Part shown: in pieces, positions 26,766 through 35,256 of the stretch | Numbering within the stretch: position 1 is the first letter of the stretch | How the letters are laid out: each line of letters starts with the position of its first letter | Translations under genes and position numbers: made by a program | NCBI RefSeq assembly: GCF_030817475.1 | Contig: NZ_JAUSZJ010000002.1 | Span: forward strand, 6,772,626-6,836,625 | From: Streptomyces sp. V2I9 | Lineage (GTDB): Bacteria; Actinomycetota; Actinomycetes; Streptomycetales; Streptomycetaceae | Direction: 5' to 3' | Length of the DNA stretch: 64,000 nt | Notes under the pieces: model-generated | Database searches by the model: none | The model's input: the letters and a program-made list of their open reading frames with translations, nothing else | What the model was told of the DNA's origin: nothing

Positions 26766-27330
26766 CGGTACTCCTCCGCGACCTTCTCGGCCAGCTTCCG
26801 GGAGGTGGCGAGCGCGGCCTCCACCGACTGGCGGCCCGCGATGGCGGCGCTGATCTCCTGCGCCACCTTGGTGCCCAGGTCGGTGAACTCCGGTACGCCG
26901 ACGAACTGGATGCCCGTCGGGCGGGGCTGGGTGCCCGGGTTCTTCGGATCGGCCTCGGAGATGGCCCGCTCGGTGACGTCGGCGAACGCCCCGCCTCCGC
27001 CCGGTAGTCGGGGTTGGCGTAGGTCGAAGCCCGTTTTCCGGCCGGTACGTCGGACCAGCCGCTGGTGGCTCCGACCAGCTCCTCGTACTCCTTGCCGGAG
27101 GCCCAGGAGACGAACTCCCAGGCGTCGTCCGTCTTCCTGGACGCCTTCTGCACCCCCCGGCCCAGGTGTACAGCCACCCCGAGCTCCTGGTCCGTTCGAC
27201 GGGGGTGGGGACGTACCCGATCTTCCCCCGCACGGCCCCGGCGCAACCGGTGGCGAGCAGAGCCAGCGCGACGGCCGCGGCACAGGCGCGGCCACGGGGT
27301 GCGTGGTCGGCGGCGTCCTGGATGAGGCAT
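26762..27330 (-). pseudogene. Sugar ABC transporter solute-binding lipoprotein, gutted remnant
   Basis: A lipoprotein signal (AVALALLATGCAG, lipobox LATGC) runs straight into GKIGYVPTPVERTRSSGWLY, a segment that in intact binding proteins lies some 250 residues further on. The reading frame then shifts again: KASRKTDDAWEFVSWASGKE is in one frame, and the C-terminal FADVTERAISEADPKNPGTQ and EISAAIAGRQSVEAALATSR are in another. So there is a large internal deletion plus at least two frameshifts. About 565 bases remain of a gene that is normally about 1.3 kb. Import cannot depend on this copy. Confidence 0.8.
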
Positions 27331-27464
27331 GGGGGCTCCTGATCAGTCGTGGCGGGCGGTGACCGGGCCGCGGGGCAGGGCGAACCACGCCCCGGCGGGT
27401 GGGGGAGTGCGGGTGGTGCGGTGCGTCGGCGGGTACGGGCGGAGGCGGCGGCCGGCGGGGTCGG

Positions 27465-28223
27465 TCAGACGCGGATGACCTGGGGTCCGAGGAGGGAGTA
27501 GCGCTGGGCCTCGGCCGAAGGGAGCCCGGCGTCGGTGACGATCGCCTCGAAGTCGGCCACTCCGGCGAACCGACAGAAGCTCACCGCCCCGAACTTGCTG
27601 TGGATGCCGACGAAGACCCTCCGCCGGGAGCTGCGCAGCGCCTGCGCCTTCACCTCGGCGACCGCGGGATCCGGGGTGGTGAGGCCGTACTCGCGGGAGA
27701 TGCCGTTGGCGCCGAGATACGCGAGGTCGATGACGAAGCCCGCGAGCATCCGGGAGGCCCAGTGGTCGACGGTCGCCATCGTCGAACCCCGTACCCGGCC
27801 GCCCAGCAGGAGTACCGAGGTGTTCTCGACCCCGGCGAGGGAGGTGGCGACGGGCAGGGACGCGGTGACCACGGTCAGCGGGCGGTCCTGCGGAAGCGCC
27901 TCCGCCACGAGTTGCGGGGTGAAGCCCTCGTCGACGAAGACCGTCTCGGCGTCACCGAGCAGATCGGCGGCGGCCGCGATCCGTGACTTCTGGGGGACGT
28001 TGCGTGTGGTGCGGACCGCGAGCGTCGTCTCGAAGCCTGCCGACTCCACCGGACAGGCGCCGCCGTGGGTCCGGCGGACGAGCCCGTGCTCCTCCAGGAC
28101 GTGCAGATCGCGGCGGACGGTCTCCTTGGCCACCTTGAACCGGTCCGCGAGGGCGTTCACACCGACCACCCCGTCCCGCCGGGCGGTGTCCAGAATTCCC
28201 CGACGGCGTTCTTCGGTGTCCAC
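27465..28223 (-). CDS. DeoR-family transcriptional regulator of the sugar operon
   Basis: 252 residues. N-terminal helix-turn-helix VNALADRFKVAKETVRRDLHVLEEHGLVRRTHGG is the DeoR signature (residues about 23-55). The C-terminal effector domain has the sugar-phosphate site type GVADFEAIVTDAGLP and TVFVDEGFTPQLVAEAL. It precedes the decayed ABC transporter and dehydrogenase on the same strand and is the probable repressor of that operon, sensing a phosphorylated sugar or polyol. It starts at GTG with a modest CAGGGAAG site. The gene itself is intact. Confidence 0.9.
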   Translation of the reverse strand: MDTEERRRGILDTARRDGVVGVNALADRFKVAKETVRRDLHVLEEHGLVRRTHGGACPVESAGFETTLAVRTTRNVPQKSRIAAAADLLGDAETVFVDEGFTPQLVAEALPQDRPLTVVTASLPVATSLAGVENTSVLLLGGRVRGSTMATVDHWASRMLAGFVIDLAYLGANGISREYGLTTPDPAVAEVKAQALRSSRRRVFVGIHSKFGAVSFCRFAGVADFEAIVTDAGLPSAEAQRYSLLGPQVIRV

Positions 28224-28649
28224 CGTGAACTTCCCTGGTCGCTGCTGGGCCCGTTACGGGCAGAACCCGTATGGCCGTTCGGGCTCGTGTGTCGTTTGTA
28301 CAAGCAGTTCCGGGGCCGCGACCAGTCACTTCGCCCCGTCCCCTCGGCCCGTTCGTGCCCGCTTCGCCGACGGTTGCGGTGCTGGTCACGCCCGGTTCGG
28401 CTTCCGATCCGGGCGCTCGGACCGCCCGATTGGGATTGCGGACCGCCCGAATGGAGCCCGAAGTGCGGAGTCTTGGCGTCCGCACTGCCGGAAGGCAGGC
28501 TCGGGAGGGCTGGGAGAGGCGGAGACCGGCGTGCGCCGCGGCGGACACGGGGCGGCACACAGGCGTCCCGGTCCGCGGCGCGACGAGCGGGCGGACCGGG
28601 ACGCGGACGGGGAGGCCGGCTCCGGCGGAACGGGCGTGGGGGAGGTGCC
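28224..28649. other. Gene-free region between the DeoR gene and the LLM oxidoreductase
   Basis: No credible coding frame. It should hold the promoter of the DeoR-headed operon. A perfect 8-bp palindrome TTGTACAA at 28296-28303, about 75 bases before the DeoR start, is in a locally AT-richer patch and could be part of an operator. Several direct repeats of GGACCGCCCG type at 28416-28450 are visible but weak. Confidence 0.4.
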
Positions 28650-29549
28650 TCAGAGCCCGTCGCCGAACGCCTCGGCCAGCGCGCGCCATTCGGTACGCGG
28701 CAGGCCCCCGCCGCCCTCCTCGGCGGTGAGCACCTGCAACGCGACGTGGTCCGCCCCGGCGTCCAGGTACTCCCCGGCGCGGCCGACCACCTGCTCGGCG
28801 TCGCCCAGGGCGAAGAGCGCGTCCAGCAGCCGGACGCTGCCGCCCCCCTCGAAGTCGTCCTCGGTGAACCCCAGACGCAGCAGGTTGGCGGTGTAGTTGG
28901 GCAGTTGGAGATACCTGTCCAGCATCGTCCGCGCGGTGCTGCGGGCCCGGTCGAGGTCGGTGTCGAGCACCACCGTCAGCTCGGGGGCGAGCACCGCGTC
29001 GGGGCCGAGCGCCTCGCGGGCCTCGGCGGTGTGCTCGGTGGTGACGAGGTAGGGGTGTGCCCCGAGCGCCCGGTCGGCCGCGAGCCCGAGCATCTTCGGG
29101 CCGAGGGCCGCCAGGACCCGGTGGCCCGCGCCGACGGACGGTTCGGCGGCGTCGAGCGCGTCGAGGTACCCCACCATCGCGCTGTACGGCTTCGCGTACT
29201 GCGGCACCATCGGGCCGTGGCTGACCCCGAGGCCGAGCACGAAGCGGCGGCGTTCGCCCGGATCGATGGCCGAGACGGCGGCCGCCACTTCCTCCGCCGT
29301 GTGGTTCCAGATGCTCAGGATGCCGGTGGCCACCGTGATCGAACGGGTGGCGGCCACGACGGCGGCGGCGTCCCCGGGCGTCGGACTGCCCCCGATCCAG
29401 ACGGTGCCGTACCCCAGCGCGTCGAGCTCGGCGAGCGCCTCCGTGATCGCCTTCCTGCCCGCGTCGTCCACCCGCGACGCGTGCAGCGCGCCGCTCCAGA
29501 TCCCGACGCGTCCGAAGGTCCTGCCCGTACCGGAAATCTCAGAAGTCAT
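28650..29549 (-). CDS. LLM-class F420-dependent oxidoreductase
   Basis: 299 residues of the luciferase-like monooxygenase fold that in actinomycetes usually uses coenzyme F420. It has the early GIWSGALH strand, GYGTVWIGGSP, VATGILSIWNHTAEEVA near 75-90, and FVLGLGVSHGP, all typical of the TIGR03620-like group. The ATG at 29549 begins the conserved region after MTSEISG; longer readings are low complexity. The substrate is unknown. It is downstream of the esterase gene on the same strand with a 168-base gap. Confidence 0.85.
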   Translation of the reverse strand: MTSEISGTGRTFGRVGIWSGALHASRVDDAGRKAITEALAELDALGYGTVWIGGSPTPGDAAAVVAATRSITVATGILSIWNHTAEEVAAAVSAIDPGERRRFVLGLGVSHGPMVPQYAKPYSAMVGYLDALDAAEPSVGAGHRVLAALGPKMLGLAADRALGAHPYLVTTEHTAEAREALGPDAVLAPELTVVLDTDLDRARSTARTMLDRYLQLPNYTANLLRLGFTEDDFEGGGSVRLLDALFALGDAEQVVGRAGEYLDAGADHVALQVLTAEEGGGGLPRTEWRALAEAFGDGL

Positions 29550-29717
29550 GGTGTGATCAACAACGGACCGGCGGGAGTATTCCTGACCGGGTGCGGGTTC
29601 CTCCGTCCGGCCGTGCGGGCCGTGTCGGACGAGCGGTGCCCCCGACGGGACCGGCACCAGCCCGCATCGGCGCCGGCCTCGCCCTCGTCGAACCGTCCTC
29701 GGCGCTCCGGCACGTTC

Positions 29718-30920
29718 TCAGTGCTCCGGGACGTCCCTCATGAACACGACTCCGTCGATACGGGCCAGCTGCGCCGGGTCGAGCGGGGCGTAGCCGAAGT
29801 ACGGGGACGTACGCCGTCGGGGGCCCGGAGAACCGAGGGCGGCGGCCAGCCCGGAGGCGTCCACCAGGCAGGTCTCCGCCCCGTGCGCGTACAGGGCTCC
29901 CTCCAGGGTGTCCGCCGGGGGCGACTCGACCCCCTGGTGCCGCAGCGTGCCGAAGGCGGTGGCCAGGAACCCGTACTCCTCGCCCAGCCGGGCGTTCACG
30001 AGGGAGCCCGCGCTCCACCACTCCAGCGGCAGACCGCCCATCCGCATCGAGCTGATGTCCCGCTGGAGATGGCTGTTGTGGGCGTGCACCAGAACCGGCC
30101 CGCGCTCCGCGAGCGCGAGGAGGCGGTCCGCCATCATCTGGTCCCGCAGACCCGACAGCCGGGCCAGCCGGCTCGGCGAGGGGTCGGCCATCCCGTGGTG
30201 GTACCGGAGCAGGCCGATGGCGGTCCGCGCGCACAGGCGCACCCGGTCGTACGCCTCCGGCGGGAGCACGGTGACCAGGTGGGGCGTCCACGCGTCGAAC
30301 AGCGCCCCCAGGTCGTCGGCGAGCAACCGCAGTTCCCGTGCTTCGGCGGACCGGCCGCAGGAGGCGGCCGGATTCAGCATCGCGGCGGGGTCGGTCCACC
30401 GGTCGTCGGGACCGAGCAGGCGGTCCAGCGTAACGGCGGTGCAGGGGAGCAGGTCCGTGTCCACATGGTCCGCGAGGCAGCGGTGGAGTGCGGTGAGAGT
30501 CTCCCGCGGGCTCGCGGCGCAGGCCATCTCCAGCGGGCCGTCGAGGCCGGCGAACCGGACCTGGTCGGACGCGGGCCGCCCGTCGTTGAACGCACGCATC
30601 CAGCGCACCAGTTCACGGTTGGCGGGGGAAGCCCCGAGACCGTGGCTGAACCCGCGCCCCAGCGCTTCGTCGAGGCTGCCGGCGCCCGTCGTCACGTAGG
30701 CGTCCACGAGCATGCCCGCCATGCAGTCGCTCTCGACGGCGACGGTCCGGTAGCCCTCCTGCTCGACCAGGTGCCGGAAGAGGGTGTTGCGCAGCCGGAG
30801 TGGGGCGTCCACCCCGTGGGTGGGCTCGCCGAGGGTCAGCACGCGGGGTGGGGAGGCGAACAGCTCCATGACGGAGGCCGCCTCGACGGCATGGGCGATG
30901 TCCCTGATGTCGTTGGCCAT
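29718..30920 (-). CDS. Erythromycin-esterase-family protein
   Basis: 400 residues. Family features: VLTLGEPTHGVDAPLRLRN (the conserved Gly-Glu-x-x-His), VAVESDCMAG, RFAGLDGPLE, and VLVHAHNSHLQRD carrying the catalytic-site His pair. Erythromycin esterases of the EreA/EreB kind hydrolyse macrolide lactones, but most actinobacterial members have unknown substrates. The ATG at 30920 is preferred to 30980 because the longer form would overlap the divergent regulator. It is divergent from a double-MerR regulator with a shared palindrome between them, suggesting that regulator controls it. Confidence 0.87.
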   Translation of the reverse strand: MANDIRDIAHAVEAASVMELFASPPRVLTLGEPTHGVDAPLRLRNTLFRHLVEQEGYRTVAVESDCMAGMLVDAYVTTGAGSLDEALGRGFSHGLGASPANRELVRWMRAFNDGRPASDQVRFAGLDGPLEMACAASPRETLTALHRCLADHVDTDLLPCTAVTLDRLLGPDDRWTDPAAMLNPAASCGRSAEARELRLLADDLGALFDAWTPHLVTVLPPEAYDRVRLCARTAIGLLRYHHGMADPSPSRLARLSGLRDQMMADRLLALAERGPVLVHAHNSHLQRDISSMRMGGLPLEWWSAGSLVNARLGEEYGFLATAFGTLRHQGVESPPADTLEGALYAHGAETCLVDASGLAAALGSPGPRRRTSPYFGYAPLDPAQLARIDGVVFMRDVPEH

Positions 30921-30923
30921 GGC

Positions 30924-30941
30924 TTCAACCGTATCGTTGAA
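30924..30941. promoter_or_regulatory. Candidate operator between the esterase and MerR-type regulator
   Basis: Perfect inverted repeat TTCAAC-N6-GTTGAA, directly upstream of the esterase ATG (30920) and 37 bases upstream of the regulator ATG (30979). It is the only strong palindrome in this 58-base intergenic gap and sits where a divergent regulator would bind. Confidence 0.5.
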
Positions 30942-30978
30942 CCTTCGGTGGAGACTTTTCCGCGATAGGCTCACCGAC

Positions 30979-31842
30979 ATGGGGAAAAACCCTCAAACGA
31001 CCGGACGCCTCCGACCCGTCGATCTGGCTCGTCGGCACGGCTTGTCGACGCAGGCCGTCCGGAACTACGAGGCGGCGGGGATCCTGCCGGACGCCGGGCG
31101 CACGCCCCACGGCTACCGCACCTACACGCCCCTGCACGCGCATGCCCTCACGGCGTTCCTGGCGTTGCTCCCCGGCCATGGGCACGCGACCGCGACGTCG
31201 ATCATGCGGGCGGTGAACCACGACGAACCGGAGGAGGCGTTCCGGCTCATCGACGAGAGCCACGCCCAGCTCCTGGAGGACCGGCGGACCCTGCGAGCCG
31301 TCGAGGACGCCCTGCGCGATCTGAAGCCCGGCGCCTCGCCCCCGGCCGGCGGTGCGCGTGGCCCCGGTTCGGGCCCCGACCCTCGCGCCGCCTCCGGTTC
31401 GGGTCCCGGCTCGGATCCGGGCCCCGGCTCGCGGCCCGGTCCCGGCCCGGAGGCCGGCGGGGTGTTCGTGGGACCGCTGGCGGCGAAGCTCGGGATCAGG
31501 CCGGCCACCCTCCGGAAGTGGGAGCGTGCCGGGGTCGTGACCCCGCGCCGCGACCCGCGCACCGGGTACCGGGTGTACGACGGGGCCGACGTACGGGACG
31601 CGCAGCTGGCCCACCAACTCAGGCGTGGGGGCCACCGGTTGGAACAGATCGCCTCGATGGTCGCCCGCGTGCGGGCAGCCGGTGGCACGGAGCCGCTGGC
31701 CGCCGACCTGCGCGACTGGCATGCCCGACTGGCCGCACGGGGGCGCGCGCTGCTGGCCGGGGCGGCCGCGCTGGACGCTTACCTGGACGAGCGCGGCGTC
31801 GCGGGACGGCGCCCGGACCCGGGCGGCCGGCACGCCACCTGA
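30979..31842 (+). CDS. TioE-type regulator with two MerR helix-turn-helix domains
   Basis: 287 residues. A first MerR HTH (RPVDLARRHGLSTQAVRNYEAAGILP, about 12-40) and a second one (VGPLAAKLGIRPATLRKWERAGVV, about 165-190) are separated by a helical segment and a Gly/Pro/Ser repeat linker (about 117-155). This double-MerR layout is that of TioE-type regulators, which respond to antibiotics or other drugs. Divergence from the erythromycin-esterase gene and the shared palindrome at 30924-30941 suggest it controls that gene. The linker (PGSGPDP/GPGSDPGPGS) is unusually repetitive. Confidence 0.86.
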   Translation: MGKNPQTTGRLRPVDLARRHGLSTQAVRNYEAAGILPDAGRTPHGYRTYTPLHAHALTAFLALLPGHGHATATSIMRAVNHDEPEEAFRLIDESHAQLLEDRRTLRAVEDALRDLKPGASPPAGGARGPGSGPDPRAASGSGPGSDPGPGSRPGPGPEAGGVFVGPLAAKLGIRPATLRKWERAGVVTPRRDPRTGYRVYDGADVRDAQLAHQLRRGGHRLEQIASMVARVRAAGGTEPLAADLRDWHARLAARGRALLAGAAALDAYLDERGVAGRRPDPGGRHAT

Positions 31843-31926
31843 ACAGGGCGCCGCACCCGGCCGCGAACATGGGCCACGGGCGCGGAGGCGACGGCACCCG
31901 CTCGCCCGCACCGCCGACCGCTTCGG

Positions 31927-33585
31927 TCAGACCGGAAGCCGCCCCAGCAGAGCGGCGAAGTCCGTGCCCGTGGGAAGGGTGCCGAAGGCGAGACCCTGGT
32001 CCCCGGCGAGACGGGAAGCGCAGAACGCGTCGGCCACCGCGTCCGGCGCGTGGCGCACCAGGAGCGAGCCCTGCAGGACGAGAGCGGCCCGCTCGACGAC
32101 CCGGCGGGCCCGCAGCTGGGCGTCCTCGGGGCGGTTCAGCTCCGCCCGCAGCTCCCGCCAGGCCGTGTCGAGGCGGGCGTCCGCCCCGGCGGCGGCCTCG
32201 ATCTCGACGCGCAGCGCTTCGAACGATTCGGGCTCCCGCGTCAACGCCCGCAGCATGTCGAGGGCGTTGACGTTGCCGGAGCCCTCCCAGATGCCGTTGA
32301 GCGGGGCCTCGCGGTAGAGCCGGGGCATGCCGGAGGCCTCGTCGTAGCCGTTGCCGCCCAGGCACTCCAGAGCCTCCGCCACCGCCACGGGCTGCCGCTT
32401 GCACACCCAGTACTTGCCGATCGCGGTGGCCAGACGAAGGAAGGCGCGCTCCCCGGCGTCGCCCCGGTGCGCCCGGTCGGCGGCCCCCGCCAGACGCAGG
32501 GCCAGGGTCGTGGCCGCCTCCGACTCCAGCGACAGATCCGCCAGTACGTTGCGCATCAGCGGCTGACCGATGAGCAGGGCGCCGAACACCGAGCGGTGAC
32601 GGGCATGGTGGACCGCCTGGGCGAGCGCGGCACGGATACCGGCGGCGGAACCGAGCACGCAGTCGAGCCGGGTCATCGTCACCATGTCGATGATGGTGCG
32701 CACCCCCCTGCCCTCGTCGCCGACGAGCCAGGCCACGGTGTCGTCGAACTCGGGCTCGCTGGAGGCGTTGGAGCGATTGCCGAGCTTGTCCTTGAGCCGC
32801 TGGATGCGGAAGGTGTTACGGCTGCCGTCGGGCAGCACGCGCGGCACCAGGAAGCACGACAGGCCGCCCGGCGACTGAGCCAGCACCAGGAAGAGGTCGT
32901 TCATCGGCGCACTGGTGAACCACTTGTGTCCGCGCAGCCGCCACGTGCCGTCGGCCTGCTCGACGGCGGTCGTGGTGTTGGCGCGCACATCGGTGCCGCC
33001 CTGCTTCTCCGTCATGCCCATACCGGCGAGCAGGCCCCGCTTGGCGGTGGGCGTCCGCAGGCCCGGCTCGTACACCCGGCTGGTCAGCAGCGGCTCGTAC
33101 GTCCGGGCGAGGTCGGGGGAGCGGCGCAGCGCCGGGACGACGGCGTACGTCATGGAGACCGGGCACAGGTGTCCCTGCTCCAGCATCGTGGCCAGCATGA
33201 AGCCGCCCGCGCGGGCGACATGGGCTCCGGGGCGTTCGTCGGCCCAGGCCGAGCCCGCGAGCCCGGCTCCGACCGACGCGTCCATCAACGCGTGGTAGGC
33301 GGGGTGGAACTCGACCTCGTCGACCCGGTGGCCGAAGCGGTCATGAGTGCGCAGCTCCGGCTCGTGACGATTGGCCTGGTCGGCCCGGTGCTGAGCCTCC
33401 TCGCTGCCGACGTACCGGCCGAAGCGGTGCAGTTCGTCCACGTGCCAGCCGGCGCCCTCGCGGCATACCCCTTCGAGCAGCACCGCGTCGTCGGCGGCGT
33501 CGTGACCGACGAGCGGAGGCGGCTGGTTCGTCACCTCGTGCGTCACCGCGGCCGGTTTGCTGCGCGGTGTGTCGGACGTGGTCAT
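31927..33585 (-). CDS. AidB-type acyl-CoA dehydrogenase
   Basis: 552 residues, the AidB length rather than the roughly 380 of ordinary acyl-CoA dehydrogenases. Signatures are GLLAGMGMTEKQGGTDVRANTT, LRGHKWFTSAPMNDLFLVLA, and ALECLGGNGYDEASGMPRLYREAPLNGIWEGSGNV (the flavin-domain segment). AidB proteins are flavoenzymes associated with alkylation resistance in E. coli; in Streptomyces many act in fatty-acid or branched acyl metabolism. The TetR gene lies 65 bases upstream on the same strand. The ribosome site is GGAGGAG. Confidence 0.9.
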   Translation of the reverse strand: MTTSDTPRSKPAAVTHEVTNQPPPLVGHDAADDAVLLEGVCREGAGWHVDELHRFGRYVGSEEAQHRADQANRHEPELRTHDRFGHRVDEVEFHPAYHALMDASVGAGLAGSAWADERPGAHVARAGGFMLATMLEQGHLCPVSMTYAVVPALRRSPDLARTYEPLLTSRVYEPGLRTPTAKRGLLAGMGMTEKQGGTDVRANTTTAVEQADGTWRLRGHKWFTSAPMNDLFLVLAQSPGGLSCFLVPRVLPDGSRNTFRIQRLKDKLGNRSNASSEPEFDDTVAWLVGDEGRGVRTIIDMVTMTRLDCVLGSAAGIRAALAQAVHHARHRSVFGALLIGQPLMRNVLADLSLESEAATTLALRLAGAADRAHRGDAGERAFLRLATAIGKYWVCKRQPVAVAEALECLGGNGYDEASGMPRLYREAPLNGIWEGSGNVNALDMLRALTREPESFEALRVEIEAAAGADARLDTAWRELRAELNRPEDAQLRARRVVERAALVLQGSLLVRHAPDAVADAFCASRLAGDQGLAFGTLPTGTDFAALLGRLPV

Positions 33586-33650
33586 CGGATCTCCTCCGGG
33601 ACGGCGGGTCGGCGGGTGGAAGGACGCGGGGCACGCGGACGCGGTACGGG

Positions 33651-34256
33651 TCAGGGAGCCGCGCCCGCGCAGCGCAGGGCCACGGCGGTGAGACGGGAGA
33701 CGAGCTGGTCCGTGTCGTGCGCGGCGGAGGCGCTCAGCGGATACACGAGGACCTCACCGACGGCGCCGGTGAGGGCGGCGGCAGTGATCTCCGCGTCCTG
33801 ATCGGGCAGCAGCCCCGTGGCGACCCCCTCCTCGATCACCGCGGCGAACAGCGCCCGGTAGCGGCGCCGGAAGGCGAGACGCTCCGTGCCGACCGCGGGT
33901 TCGGCGGGGGCTGCGAGCAGCGCGTGGGCCAGCCCGTGGTTCTCCAGGGCCCGGCGGGCGAACACCTCCACCCCCCGGCGCAGCCGCTCGGCGGCGTCGA
34001 CGTCGCCCGCCAGCACCTCGCCCAGCACCTCCACCTCACGCTGTGCCGCACGCCGGAAGACCTCCACGGCGAGCGCGGACTTGGACGAGAAGTGCTGGTA
34101 GACGGAACCGGCGGCGATCCCGGCCGCGTCGGCGACGGCCGTCACCGACGCCTGCGCCCAACCCAGCTCGGCCACGACCTCCGTGGCGCGGACGACGAGA
34201 TGCTCGCGGGCGACTTCGAGCCGGCGCACTTCGGCCGGGGTCTTGCGGTAGGCCAT
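33651..34256 (-). CDS. TetR-family transcriptional regulator
   Basis: 201 residues. N-terminal HTH at about 32-60 (ASVTAVADAAGIAAGSVYQHFSSKSALAVEV) and a helical ligand-binding domain with a long ALLAAPAEPAVGTERLAFRRRYRALF helix. It is in front of the AidB-type acyl-CoA dehydrogenase on the same strand and probably regulates it. The annotation by context is an acyl-CoA or fatty-acid responsive repressor, which is inference. Confidence 0.88.
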   Translation of the reverse strand: MAYRKTPAEVRRLEVAREHLVVRATEVVAELGWAQASVTAVADAAGIAAGSVYQHFSSKSALAVEVFRRAAQREVEVLGEVLAGDVDAAERLRRGVEVFARRALENHGLAHALLAAPAEPAVGTERLAFRRRYRALFAAVIEEGVATGLLPDQDAEITAAALTGAVGEVLVYPLSASAAHDTDQLVSRLTAVALRCAGAAP

Positions 34257-34348
34257 GGAAGAAGTGAACCAGTGTTCAGAGCATCACGCCACGGCCATGA
34301 CGGGTCCCGTTCTCCTGCGGCGCGGGGAGGCGTCGGGGAGGGCCGAAC

Positions 34349-34393
34349 ACGCGGCGGCCCGGCCGACCACCGTGGTCGACCGGGCCGCCGCGT
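34349..34393. terminator. Terminator after the small membrane protein
   Basis: 20-bp stem with one mismatch and a 5-nt loop (arms around ACGCGGCGGCCCGG), lying between the stop of the small membrane protein (34399, minus) and the TetR start. It may end the membrane-protein transcript. Confidence 0.6.
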
Positions 34394-34398
34394 CTGTC

Positions 34399-34578
34399 TC
34401 AGCGTCTGCGGGAGCCGCCGATCCGGGTGCCGGCCCCCACCCCCGCCACGTGCAGGGCGAGAAGCATGAGGCCGAGCAGCATCACATTGCCCGAAGCGAA
34501 CACGTCGTTGGTCGAGATGTCGGCGGCGTTGATGAGGAACGCGATGAAGAACAGAACAGCGGCGGCTATACCCAGCAT
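34399..34578 (-). CDS. Small conserved membrane protein (59 residues)
   Basis: Two membrane helices, AAAVLFFIAFLINAADI and NVMLLGLMLLALHVAGVG, with an Arg-rich tail. This two-span peptide recurs in many Streptomyces genomes. The ATG at 34578 has GGAAGGAG eight bases upstream, which fixes the start; an earlier ATG at 34605 has none. The function is unknown. Confidence 0.78.
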   Translation of the reverse strand: MLGIAAAVLFFIAFLINAADISTNDVFASGNVMLLGLMLLALHVAGVGAGTRIGGSRRR

Positions 34579-34739
34579 GGGAGTTGCTCCTTCCGAGCGG
34601 TGCATCCCGTGTGCCCGGCATCGGCGAAGGTAGACCCGTCAGACCTCCTCGGGTGGCGTCAGGACGGCAGGCGGAACGGCCGAGGGGAACGGTCCGGCGC
34701 GGGCGCGCGGCGGCGGCACGGATCACGCACTCCGCGCTG

Positions 34740-34800
34740 GTCGAAACGTATAAGTGATGTGTCTCACAGCGGAACAGACGTGCGAACACGCAACGGCCCG
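34740..34800 (+). promoter_or_regulatory. AT-richer patch, possible promoter of the NRPS/PKS operon
   Basis: The only locally AT-rich stretch upstream of the biosynthetic operon (GAAACGTATAAGTGATGTGT at 34743-34762). TATAAG at 34749-34754 could be a -10 hexamer, though no good -35 is seen, and GTGA/TCAC half-sites flank TGTGTC. It is about 500 bases before the NRPS start and about 60 before a possible small gene. Confidence 0.3.
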
Positions 34801-34818
34801 CGGGCCATACTGACTGTC

Positions 34819-35256
34819 ATGACACCGACGGCCACATCGGTGGGCGCCCGCTGTTCGCTGCTGCTCACAGGACTCAAGCGCCCGGCCGGGATGTCGCCTT
34901 CGGCCGGCCCCTCGGGGCCCGTCGACGCCGTGGGCGGACCGATGGACCGTGCCGTGTTCGCCGATGCGGAACTCTGCGGCCAGGAACGGGGCCGGGAGTG
35001 CGTCAGGATCTTCGGCGCCCTGTACCGGGAGCCGGTGCCGCTGCGGGAGCCGCTCCGGCGCCTGGCCCGGTACCGGGGCGCGATCGTCGTCCCCGGTGGT
35101 CACGGAACGGTCGTAGTCGCCGGGGCGCTCGAGCGGGAGCCGGAAGCCGGCGGGAAGCCCGCTCCCTGCGGGCTCGGGCCGCGCCCTCGTGTTCGCTCGC
35201 GGTCATCTGCCACAGCGTCACGCCTGGTCGGGGTGGAAGGAAGGATTCCGTCATGA
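34819..35256 (+). CDS. Possible small protein overlapping the NRPS start
   Basis: A 145-codon frame with strong third-position GC over its first 110 codons (about 85-90% by eye). Its stop codon TGA overlaps the ATG of the NRPS/PKS gene (ATGA), the pattern of translational coupling. No ribosome site precedes its ATG and no domain is recognised. The middle segment ALYREPVPLREPLRRLARYR may be helical. It could be a real leader gene of the operon, a remnant, or a chance frame. Confidence 0.3.
   Translation: MTPTATSVGARCSLLLTGLKRPAGMSPSAGPSGPVDAVGGPMDRAVFADAELCGQERGRECVRIFGALYREPVPLREPLRRLARYRGAIVVPGGHGTVVVAGALEREPEAGGKPAPCGLGPRPRVRSRSSATASRLVGVEGRIPS

Noticed and set aside
30784..30978. N-terminal extension of the MerR-type regulator into the esterase gene
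   Set aside because: Would overlap the esterase coding region; the HTH begins shortly after the ATG at 30979.
34998..35252. N-terminal extension of the NRPS by 85 codons
   Set aside because: Arg/Ala-rich sequence with no condensation-domain homology; the ATG at 35253 has a strong ribosome site and a natural docking-like N-terminus.
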